A DNA stretch of 13,538 bases. Source: JBKEBX01 sp047974615. Lineage in GTDB: Bacteria > Bacillota > Clostridia > Lachnospirales > CAMZNU01. Made by a program: the position numbers and the translations under genes. The notes under the pieces were generated by a model. It worked only from the letters and a program-made list of their open reading frames with translations. It was not told the DNA's origin and did no database searches. Positions 1 to 5,195 of the stretch are shown one piece after another. Within the stretch, counting starts at the first letter, position 1. Every line of letters starts with the position of its first letter. The stretch is from positions 1 through 13,538 of the forward strand of contig JBKECM010000097.1 of NCBI GenBank assembly GCA_047974615.1, in the 5' to 3' direction.

Positions 1-12
1 CCAGGCAGTGCG

Positions 13-52
13 ACCTTACGAACAAGCAAAACAACGATTTTGCGTTAAGTGA
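13..52. repeat. Nested intergenic inverted repeat
   Basis: CCTTAC (14-19) pairs with GTAAGG (52-57 region) around an inner GCAAAA/TTTTGC pair separated by CAACGA. The element lies downstream of the lipid kinase gene and carries no T-tract that would make it a clear terminator. It could be the end of an element or terminator for a gene beyond the left edge. Nothing protein-coding is visible here. Confidence 0.45.
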
Positions 53-142
53 GTAAGGAAAAAATTGAAATCATCTTATTGAAAAACTCCTAAATTAATT
101 TTTTTCTAACTTTTGACAGCAACTTCGAAAGAACGAGTGCTA

Positions 143-203
143 ATTTTATGCGACATGCAAGATGATTTGCAAAGCAAATCATCAAGTCGAGCGTAATTTT
201 TGT
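143..203. repeat. Long imperfect palindrome with perfect 10-bp core
   Basis: GATGATTTGC (161-170), loop AAA and GCAAATCATC (174-183) form a perfect 10-bp stem. Flanking sequences (TTTTATGC-GAC on the left, GTCGAGCGTAATTTT on the right) extend it imperfectly to about 60 bases. There is no T-tract directly after it, so a terminator role is not obvious. It may be a small intergenic repeat element or a processing or RNA-stability structure. Confidence 0.6.
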
Positions 204-243
204 GCAGTAATGTTTTTTTCTATCCTTTATCAGTACCTTCCTT

Positions 244-283
244 AAGTGCTACATAAAAACATTTATTTTTTTATGTAGCACTT
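244..283. terminator. 16-bp hairpin overlapping the kinase stop codon
   Basis: The arms 244-259 and 268-283 are perfectly complementary over 16 bp with an 8-base loop (260-267). The hairpin contains the last codons and the TAG stop (249-251) of the minus-strand lipid kinase gene. On the plus strand the 3' arm is followed by TTTT, so the intrinsic-terminator reading fits transcription coming from the left edge. On the minus strand no T-tract follows. It may act in both directions. Confidence 0.6.
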
Positions 284-1151
284 TTATATCTACAGGCAAA
301 GCAGGGCCAAGCTCTCCGTCTATATCACAACAAACTTGTCTACCTTCTTCTATAATATCAATGAAAATTTCATTCGCTTTAAAATAAAGTACATTTTCGT
401 CAAAAATATGATTACCGTTAATAATTTCTATAAACGATTTAATACTTTTTAAAGGTGTAGTGTTTTTAAATCCAATAAATTCAAAAAGTCCGTCATCTAC
501 AGAGGAATCCGGTGACAGCTTAGAAAAGCCTCCTGCATTAGTAGAGTTTAAAACAGCTAAAAGTAAAAACGAATCCTCATAAACTTTGTCATTTGCAATA
601 ACACGTACATTAAAAGCTTCATGCTTTGTAAGTTTTTCTGCACCCTTTAAATAATATGCAAGTTTTCCGATAACATTTTTAAGTTCTTGGTCAACTTCGC
701 TTGATATGTTAGCAAAAATACCAACAGCCAAAACATTAATAAAGTATATTCCGTTTACAGAACCAATATCAATAGGCATAATGTTGCCTCTATGAATGAG
801 TTTAACAGTCTCAATAGGGTCAGTAGGTAGTTTAAGAAAAGTTGCCAAATCATTAGCAGTACCTGAAGGTACAATAGCTAAAGGTATATTAAGATTTAAT
901 TCTATCATAGCTGATATAATAGCATTTATAGTACCATCGCCACCAGAACCTAAAATCAAATCAACTTCCCCTAAAGTTTTCATATATTCAAACACATCAC
1001 CGTATTCGCATATCCTAAAAACTTCCACATAATATCCTTTTGTTTTATTTTCATAATCATTTTGTAAATTATCTATAACACTATCAATTACATTTTTAAA
1101 AGAAGCATCTCCTGATTTAGGATTATAAATAATTACAGCTTTTTTATTCAT
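249..1151 (-). CDS. YegS/BmrU-type diacylglycerol/lipid kinase family protein
   Basis: A 300-residue protein of the DAGK catalytic-domain family, which phosphorylates diacylglycerol or related lipids with ATP at the inner membrane face. Visible motifs are the N-terminal IIYNPKSG (about 7-14), the nucleotide-binding GSGGDGT (68-74), PSGTANDLA (95-103), the FGGFSKLSPD-like segment NAGGFSKLSPD (205-215) with DDG (219-221), and the late CDIDGE (275-280). These motifs and the length are normal for the family. The exact lipid substrate cannot be read from the sequence; DgkB-like phospholipid recycling is one possibility. The ATG at 1149-1151 has AGGTG about seven bases upstream. A promoter with a 17-bp spacer lies at 1181-1209. 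The last codons and stop sit inside a terminator-like hairpin. Confidence 0.9.
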   Translation of the reverse strand: MNKKAVIIYNPKSGDASFKNVIDSVIDNLQNDYENKTKGYYVEVFRICEYGDVFEYMKTLGEVDLILGSGGDGTINAIISAMIELNLNIPLAIVPSGTANDLATFLKLPTDPIETVKLIHRGNIMPIDIGSVNGIYFINVLAVGIFANISSEVDQELKNVIGKLAYYLKGAEKLTKHEAFNVRVIANDKVYEDSFLLLAVLNSTNAGGFSKLSPDSSVDDGLFEFIGFKNTTPLKSIKSFIEIINGNHIFDENVLYFKANEIFIDIIEEGRQVCCDIDGELGPALPVDIKVLHKKINVFM

Positions 1152-1180
1152 AATTCACCTGCTTAAAGTTTTATAAGTAT

Positions 1181-1209
1181 ATTGTACAACTTTTATGTAA
1201 AAAATACAA
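1181..1209 (-). promoter_or_regulatory. Sigma-A-type promoter of the lipid kinase gene
   Basis: Reading the minus strand, TTGTAT (1204-1209) and TACAAT (1181-1186) are separated by exactly 17 bp and lie about 30 bases before the kinase start. This places it in the gap after the small membrane protein gene, so the kinase can be transcribed alone. Confidence 0.55.
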
Positions 1210-1215
1210 TATAAT

Positions 1216-1425
1216 TTAAAAAAAATTACTTACTATGTTGCTAATTTCCAAAACAAGTGTATTGAAAACAAACATTAAAACTAAATATAAACTTCCAATG
1301 AAACAAGTTATGTTAATTATTTTTTTCTGATAAGGATATGCATCACTATCAATAAAAACATCAAATATCATTTGCAAAAGACTGATTCCAAAAATCTGTG
1401 TTAATAGTAATATAAATTCTTCCAT
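1216..1425 (-). CDS. Small membrane protein, two predicted TM segments, function unknown
   Basis: A 69-residue hydrophobic protein I do not recognise. Residues about 4-24 and 38-60 form two membrane-spanning stretches joined by a polar loop (DSDAYPYQKK), so it is an integral membrane hairpin. A GTG at 1432-1434 is also in frame, but it lies within the Shine-Dalgarno sequence AAAAGGTG (1432-1439). The ATG at 1423-1425, six bases after that site, is therefore the better start. The gene sits 64 bases upstream of the lipid kinase on the same strand, so read-through is possible, though the kinase has its own promoter. A membrane partner for the lipid kinase is conceivable only from the neighbourhood. 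Confidence 0.65.
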   Translation of the reverse strand: MEEFILLLTQIFGISLLQMIFDVFIDSDAYPYQKKIINITCFIGSLYLVLMFVFNTLVLEISNIVSNFF

Positions 1426-1484
1426 ATGTATCACCTTTTTTAAAAAATTTCAAATTTTGACTATTATTTCTTTAAAATATCTAG

Positions 1485-1490
1485 TATAAT
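1485..1490 (+). promoter_or_regulatory. -10 element (TATAAT) of the alpha/beta-hydrolase gene
   Basis: A perfect TATAAT lies 52 bases before the ATG at 1543. A TTGACT at 1457-1462 is 22 bp away, too far for a standard -35, and the correctly spaced hexamer is poor. The true promoter may be weak or activator-dependent. The region 1435-1500 is the divergent gap with the small membrane protein. Confidence 0.4.
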
Positions 1491-1542
1491 AATATGTATA
1501 AACTTTTAAAATAGACTTAAGAAATTTTTCGGAGGATTTTAT

Positions 1543-2451
1543 ATGAAAAATAAAAAATTAATTAAATTTTTAGGTATTAGTACAACGCTAATTGCTTTAC
1601 CTTTTATTTATAATAAATATGTACAATATAAAAATCTACCATTAGAAAGTTTAAAAGACAATGTTGATTTTTATCCTACAAAGTATGGTGAAATAGCTTA
1701 TTACACATATGGTAATAAAAAAGGAAAACCCCTTTTGCTGTTACATTCCTTTGAATATGGTGCATCTTCACGTATCTTTGATGAATATTTAGAAGAATTT
1801 AAAGATTATTGCATATATACTATTGATTTTTTAGGCTTTGGTTTATCTGACAAACCAAACATTACTTATTCTTACTATATGTATAGTTTAATAATAAATA
1901 ATTTTATAGAAGAAGTTATAGGAAGCAAAACAACAGTTTTAGCCTTAGATGAAAGTTCATCGGCACTAATTAAAGCTAGTATATTAGCCCCTGAAAATTT
2001 CAAAAAAATTATTTTAGTTAATCCATATTTAAAGCACAAGGAAATAAATAAAAGCACCTTGTACTTACAAAAGTTTTTATCAAAAACCTATTTTGGAGAA
2101 TTTTTATACAATATAGCATTTTCAAAAATATTTAGCCCTTTAAATTATTCTATTAGTGATACACTTTTTTATTCAAATAATCAAGATGATTTAATAGAAA
2201 TATCAAAAACAGGTGGCAACTTTAAATCTTTAGTATATACTAGTAACTTAACAAAAAATTTAACATGTAATATAGAAAAAGACCTATTTACAGTAAATGT
2301 AACTACAACTTTAGTTTTAAGTGACTATGATTTTTATAGATATTCCATAGAAAAAATTAGTAATACTTGCATTGACTATTTAAGTGTGGAAGATTCAAGC
2401 AAGGTACTATTATGCGAAAATATAGACCTTATAAAAAAAGCAATATATTAA
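1543..2451 (+). CDS. Membrane-anchored alpha/beta-hydrolase fold protein, probably non-catalytic
   Basis: 302 residues. The N-terminus (residues about 6-23) is a hydrophobic anchor after MKNKK, with the rest probably outside the cell. The alpha/beta-hydrolase core is recognisable: PLLLLHSFEYGASS (63-76, oxyanion-hole region, normally HG), DFLGFGLSDKP (95-105), a degenerate nucleophile elbow DESSS (136-140) with Ser138 in the nucleophile place, KKIILVNPYL (154-163), and LVLSDYDFY (257-265), where the catalytic acid would be. No histidine occurs after residue 165, so the usual C-terminal catalytic His is absent and the triad is incomplete. GGAGG (1531-1535) precedes the ATG by seven bases. It is single and divergent from its left neighbour, and no clear terminator follows. 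Substrate unknown; a binding or structural role is as likely as an enzyme. Confidence 0.8.
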   Translation: MKNKKLIKFLGISTTLIALPFIYNKYVQYKNLPLESLKDNVDFYPTKYGEIAYYTYGNKKGKPLLLLHSFEYGASSRIFDEYLEEFKDYCIYTIDFLGFGLSDKPNITYSYYMYSLIINNFIEEVIGSKTTVLALDESSSALIKASILAPENFKKIILVNPYLKHKEINKSTLYLQKFLSKTYFGEFLYNIAFSKIFSPLNYSISDTLFYSNNQDDLIEISKTGGNFKSLVYTSNLTKNLTCNIEKDLFTVNVTTTLVLSDYDFYRYSIEKISNTCIDYLSVEDSSKVLLCENIDLIKKAIY

Positions 2452-2533
2452 TTAAAAAAACCATAATTTCATTATATAAATTTGTCAAATATTTTAAAAA
2501 ATTAAAAAAATCACTATAAAATTTAAATTACTA

Positions 2534-2562
2534 TTGTTTTTTTATAACACATATGCTATAAT
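2534..2562 (+). promoter_or_regulatory. Promoter of the intergenic structured ncRNA
   Basis: TTGTTT (2534-2539) and TATAAT (2557-2562) are 17 bp apart, and TGC directly before the -10 gives an extended -10. The predicted start is near 2569. No protein-coding frame follows, so this promoter drives the RNA at 2569-2789. Confidence 0.7.
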
Positions 2563-2568
2563 ATGAAT

Positions 2569-2789
2569 ATCTAATTTATTCCTCATTTAAACCTACACTT
2601 GAAATAAGGGATTTCTATATCGTTTATACTAAAGTCGGGCAACAAGATAATTCCCTTTGGGCAGTTGAGGACTGCGGTATGGACTGCGATAACCCACCTA
2701 GCTAATGGCTAGGTTTTAAAAGGGATAGGTTAGATTTTTGATTATAATATAATTAACTTAAAAGCTATAGTTTACTATAGCTTTTTTTG
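2569..2789 (+). ncRNA. Structured ~220-nt non-coding RNA, possibly raiA-motif RNA
   Basis: The segment is bounded by a strong promoter and a strong intrinsic terminator and has no credible ORF. Its ends close with AACCTA (2590-2595)/TAGGTT (2726-2731). Inside are a 7-bp hairpin (2696-2702/2708-2714, loop TAATG), GCAGT (2661-2665)/ACTGC (2671-2675), and AAGGGA (2606-2611)/TCCCTT (2652-2657). The last pairing competes with AAAGGG (2718-2723) for the same CCCTT. GGACTGCG occurs twice, 12 bases apart (2669, 2681). Its base composition is richer than the surroundings. The size, isolated transcription and G-rich internal blocks such as GTCGGGCAAC (2634-2643) resemble, from memory, the raiA-motif RNAs of Firmicutes. 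I could not check a covariance model, so the family name is tentative. A rod-like 6S RNA fold does not fit. Confidence 0.72.
2761..2789 (+). terminator. Intrinsic terminator of the ncRNA
   Basis: The arms AAAAGCTATAG (2761-2771) and CTATAGCTTTT (2776-2786) form an 11-bp perfect stem with a 4-base loop, followed by more T residues (to 2789). This is a textbook factor-independent terminator on the plus strand. Confidence 0.9.
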
Positions 2790-2825
2790 TGTGTAATTAT
2801 ATGCATACTTTCATTTGACAACGCC

Positions 2826-2900
2826 TAAAAATACACCATTTTCGACCTCATTGGCTAAAACTTCATCTTTTAGCGTACTTCTAGTACGTCAAAGCTTAAT
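2826..2900 (-). repeat. Dispersed intergenic repeat, copy 1
   Basis: The reverse complement of this stretch matches 8264-8361 on the plus strand. The shared blocks are GTACGCTAAAAGATGAA, then a T-rich and A-rich stretch, then AAAATGGT-TATTT; by eye about three quarters of the core is identical. The segment includes a small hairpin CGTACT/AGTACG (2874-2885 region). In copy 2 the corresponding place holds a different hairpin with GTACC/GGTAC, so the hairpin is kept although its sequence changes. Confidence 0.6.
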
Positions 2901-3107
2901 CGTACAGATTAGACCGTAACCGAAAGCGTTAGCTGAGGTGGTGGCTAATCTGCAGAGAGTGGAGTTTAAACCCACTCGATGGAAGGTCATTTGCTTTTAT
3001 CCATTCCTAGAAAACGTCACATTTTGGAACCCTTCTAGAATTCTTTTATAGCATATAAAAGACTACACTACAAATATTATTGGCTTTTTTTGGTAATATT
3101 GTCTTTT
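2900..3107 (+). other. Unexplained folded intergenic segment with alternative hairpins
   Basis: There is no convincing ORF, but consecutive stems can be drawn: CAGATTAG/CTAATCTG (about 2905-2951) enclosing a G-rich branch, GAGTGG/CCACTC (about 2958-2978), ATGGA/TCCAT (about 2980-3004) and CTAGAA/TTCTAG (about 3007-3038). Then come two mutually exclusive hairpins: CTTTTATA (3043-3050)/TATAAAAG (3054-3061), and AAAAGAC (3057-3063)/GTCTTTT (3101-3107) with an inner AATATTA/TAATATT. The local base composition is clearly G+C-richer than its flanks. I do not match it to a known riboswitch: the T-box, SAM, lysine, cobalamin and glycine signature blocks are absent. It could be a second ncRNA or the body of a repeat element. 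Confidence 0.4.
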
Positions 3108-3152
3108 AAAAAACCTCAATTTGAGTGCTATTTTTTAACTTGCTAAAAAACA

Positions 3153-3181
3153 TTAAGAAGTTTTGGTTATTTTGATATGAT
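3153..3181 (+). promoter_or_regulatory. Candidate upstream promoter of the hydrogenase operon
   Basis: TTAAGA (3153-3158) and TATGAT (3176-3181) have a 17-bp spacer. Transcription would start near 3188, just before the Rex-like sites, which would then act as a roadblock. The region is very AT-rich, so chance matches are likely. Confidence 0.35.
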
Positions 3182-3222
3182 AATCCATTAAATAAGGCAT
3201 TATTATATATTTTAACATTTTA

Positions 3223-3240
3223 ATGTTAAATATATAACAA
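3223..3240. promoter_or_regulatory. Rex-like operator upstream of hydCBA
   Basis: The 18 bases match the clostridial Rex operator TTGTTAA-N4-TTAACAA at 12 of 14 specified positions. Mismatches are at the first position (A) and at the first base of the right half (A). Rex is an NADH/NAD+-sensing repressor known to control hydrogenase and fermentation genes in Firmicutes. The site lies about 200 bases before hydC and overlaps a separate dyad (TTTAACATT 3211-3219/AATGTTAAA 3222-3230). Confidence 0.55.
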
Positions 3241-3244
3241 ATTC

Positions 3245-3262
3245 TTGTGCATATTTTAACGA
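3245..3262. promoter_or_regulatory. Second, weaker Rex-like operator
   Basis: This matches the same consensus at 11 of 14 positions, with the left half closer to the TTGTG variant. Its centre is 22 bp, about two helical turns, from the first site, which is the arrangement expected for cooperative binding on one face. Alone it would be unconvincing in such AT-rich DNA. Confidence 0.35.
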
Positions 3263-3280
3263 GAAATAATTATAAATGTG

Positions 3281-3308
3281 TTTGAATGTTAAAAACGTCT
3301 AATATAAT
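3281..3308 (+). promoter_or_regulatory. Candidate proximal promoter of hydCBA
   Basis: A perfect TATAAT (3303-3308) has only a weak -35 (TTTGAA at 16 bp or TTGAAT at 15 bp). It lies about 20 bp downstream of the second Rex-like site, so bound Rex could hinder polymerase. The -10 overlaps an 8-bp dyad, ATAATCAA (3304-3311)/TTGATTAT (3319-3326). Confidence 0.4.
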
Positions 3309-3342
3309 CAAAAAAATGTTGATTATTTGTATATTTTTATAT

Positions 3343-3379
3343 ATAATTATCATAAGCATATTTTTTTATGATGAATTAT
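3343..3379 (+). other. Leader hairpin before hydC
   Basis: ATAATTATCATAA (3343-3355) pairs with TTATGAT-G-AATTAT (3366-3379): 13 bp with one bulged G and a 10-base loop. It lies in the predicted 5' leader about 60 bases before hydC. No U-tract follows, so it looks like a stability or dyad element rather than an attenuator. Confidence 0.4.
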
Positions 3380-3440
3380 TAATAAACAAAATGAAATAAC
3401 TAATAAGTTAATAAAACATTTTTTAAAATTAGGAGGTATT

Positions 3441-3905
3441 ATGGATACGGTTAAAGAAGTAATGACAAAATATGAAAAAACACAAAATAATTTAATTCAA
3501 ATTATGTTGGAAGTACAAGAGCTTTCAGGTACAAATTCACTTTCCTACGAGGAAGTAGATTATGTAGCAAAGGAACTCGGAATGACGTCAAGTAAAGTAT
3601 ATGGTGTCCTAAGCTTTTATGCTATGTTTGGTTTTGAACCACGAGGAAAACATCTCATAGAAGTATGTAAAAGTGCACCATGTCATGTAACAGGTGCAAA
3701 AAACTTACTTAAAATGATTGAAGATGAACTAGCTATAAAGGTTGGTGAAACAACAAAAGATAATATGTTTACATTACTACAATCTCCTTGTTTTGGTGCT
3801 TGTGATATTTCCCCAGCAATAAAAATAGGTGAAAAAGTGTATGGAAATTTAACACAAGAAAAATTATCTGAAGTATTAAATCTTTATAAAGGAGGTCAGC
3901 TATAA
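3441..3905 (+). CDS. hydC: NAD-linked [FeFe]-hydrogenase HydC / NuoE-like subunit
   Basis: 154 residues, the normal length for the thioredoxin-like [2Fe-2S] subunit (complex I 24-kDa family). An N-terminal helical domain (about 1-65, with the family segment VYGVLSFYAMF at 53-63) is followed by the ferredoxin-like domain. Its four cluster cysteines are Cys76, Cys81 (EVCKSAPCH), Cys117 and Cys121 (SPCFGACDISP). HydC passes electrons within the soluble trimeric hydrogenase. It is the first gene of hydCBA, with AGGAGG (3431-3436) four bases before the ATG. Its TAA (3903-3905) overlaps the hydB ATG by one base, implying translational coupling. The upstream Rex-like sites suggest redox control. Confidence 0.9.
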   Translation: MDTVKEVMTKYEKTQNNLIQIMLEVQELSGTNSLSYEEVDYVAKELGMTSSKVYGVLSFYAMFGFEPRGKHLIEVCKSAPCHVTGAKNLLKMIEDELAIKVGETTKDNMFTLLQSPCFGACDISPAIKIGEKVYGNLTQEKLSEVLNLYKGGQL

Positions 3906-5194
3906 TGGAAAAAATATTAAGTGCAAGATTTGGAAAAATAACACCTGATAATGTTATGGAATATGTGGAAGCCGGTGGCTACGAGGGCTTGAAAAAAGCT
4001 TTAAATATGGATCCAGTTGACACAATTAATGAGATTATTACATCTAAACTATATGGTAGAGGTGGTGCAAGCTATCCTACAGGACCAAAATGGCTAAAAG
4101 CTTATGATATAAAACGTGAAACTAGATATATGATTTGTAACGCTGATGAAGGTGAACCGGGAACTTTTAAAGACAAACATATTTTAGCAGAAGACCCATT
4201 TCAGTTAATTGAAGGTATGACAATAGGTGCTTATCTTATGGGTTCAAAAGAAGGTTTTATTTACATAAGAGGAGAATATTTAGGAATTCAAAAAATAGTA
4301 AGAAGTGCAATAAAAAATGCAGAAGAAAAAGGTTATTTAGGTAAAAATATATTAGGTAGAGAAGGTTTTGACTTTAATATAACAGTAGTTTCTGGTGCAG
4401 GTGCCTATATATGTGGTGAAAACACAGCATTAATAGAGTCTATAGAAGGAAAAGCTGGTAGACCTCGTGTTAAACCACCTTATTTATCTCATTGTGGACT
4501 ATATCAACAACCTACTATCTTAAATAACGTAGAAACATATTCTTGCATACCTTGGATAGTTAAAGATGGTGGTGCACATTTCGCAAGCTTTGGAACAGAA
4601 GTAAGTGGTGGTACAAAACTTATGTGCCTATCTGGTAATGTAAAAAACAAAGGAGTGTATGAAATTCCTTTTGGTATGACACTTAGAGAATTAATTTATG
4701 ACTTAGGTGGTGGTATACCTAATGATAAAAAGTTAAAATTTGTACATTTAGGTGGACAGTCCGGAAGTTGTTTCCCTGAGAGTTACCTAGATACAAAGAT
4801 ATGCTATGATGACTTAAAGAAAAATAAAATAGCTTTAGGCTCTGGAGCTGTTGTTTGTGTAGACGAAAGCAACTGCGTAGTAGATTATTTGAGAAACACA
4901 ATGGATTTTTTTGAAGAAGAATCTTGTGGTAAATGTATACCATGTAGAGAAGGTACTTATAGAATAGTACAAATCGTGGATAAGTTCATTGAAGGAACAG
5001 CTACTATGCTTGACCTTGAAAAGTTAAGAAGTCTTGCAAGCACTTTAAAAATAGCAAGTTTCTGTGGCTTAGGTCAAAGTGTTCCGATTCCGTTATTAAG
5101 TCTTATTAATCATTTTGAAGATGAATTTATAGAACATATAAACGGCGAATGTAGAGCTAATGTATGTCAAATGAACAGAAAGGGCGAAAAATAA
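3905..5194 (+). CDS. hydB: NAD-linked [FeFe]-hydrogenase HydB / NuoF-like flavoprotein, short form
   Basis: 429 residues of the complex I 51-kDa family: the NADH-oxidising FMN subunit. FMN/NADH motifs are GRGGASYPTGPKW (51-63), CNADEGEPGTFKD (78-90) and GAYICGENTALIESIEGKAGRPR (166-188). A C-terminal [4Fe-4S] site uses Cys341, Cys344, Cys347 (SCGKCIPCREG) and Cys387 (FCGLGQS). The HydB of well-studied bifurcating HydABC enzymes is about 600 residues, with an extra N-terminal thioredoxin-like domain and a C-terminal two-cluster ferredoxin domain. Here the chain starts directly at the flavin core and stops just after GECRANVC (414-421), where that ferredoxin domain would begin. The stop is followed at once by hydA with no remnant, so the short form appears genuine. 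A strong GGAGG (3891-3895) supports the start. Confidence 0.88.
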   Translation: MEKILSARFGKITPDNVMEYVEAGGYEGLKKALNMDPVDTINEIITSKLYGRGGASYPTGPKWLKAYDIKRETRYMICNADEGEPGTFKDKHILAEDPFQLIEGMTIGAYLMGSKEGFIYIRGEYLGIQKIVRSAIKNAEEKGYLGKNILGREGFDFNITVVSGAGAYICGENTALIESIEGKAGRPRVKPPYLSHCGLYQQPTILNNVETYSCIPWIVKDGGAHFASFGTEVSGGTKLMCLSGNVKNKGVYEIPFGMTLRELIYDLGGGIPNDKKLKFVHLGGQSGSCFPESYLDTKICYDDLKKNKIALGSGAVVCVDESNCVVDYLRNTMDFFEEESCGKCIPCREGTYRIVQIVDKFIEGTATMLDLEKLRSLASTLKIASFCGLGQSVPIPLLSLINHFEDEFIEHINGECRANVCQMNRKGEK

Positions 5195-5195
5195 T

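Noticed and set aside
796..1032. 78-codon plus-strand ORF
   Set aside because: It is antisense to the well-supported lipid kinase gene, with no ribosome binding site or recognisable protein features.
1423..1434. GTG at 1432-1434 as start of the small membrane protein
   Set aside because: It overlaps the Shine-Dalgarno sequence; the ATG nine bases downstream has correct spacing.
1457..1490. TTGACT...TATAAT as a standard promoter for the hydrolase gene
   Set aside because: The spacer is 22 bp, too long for sigma-A; only the -10 was kept.
2569..2789. 6S RNA (ssrS) as the identity of the ncRNA
   Set aside because: The 5' and 3' halves do not form the long rod with a central bubble. Pairing is mostly local, with only a 6-bp closing helix.
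2826..2900. Minus-strand reading ending in a protein-like stretch (LKDEVLANEVENGVFLGVV)
   Set aside because: An in-frame stop lies a few codons upstream, there is no start, and the frame is not shared by the second copy. It is a by-product of the repeat.
2900..3107. T-box or known metabolite riboswitch controlling hydCBA
   Set aside because: No T-box AGGGTGG...CCGCG block and no SAM, lysine, glycine, cobalamin, purine or FMN signature. It is also over 330 bases from hydC, with promoters in between.
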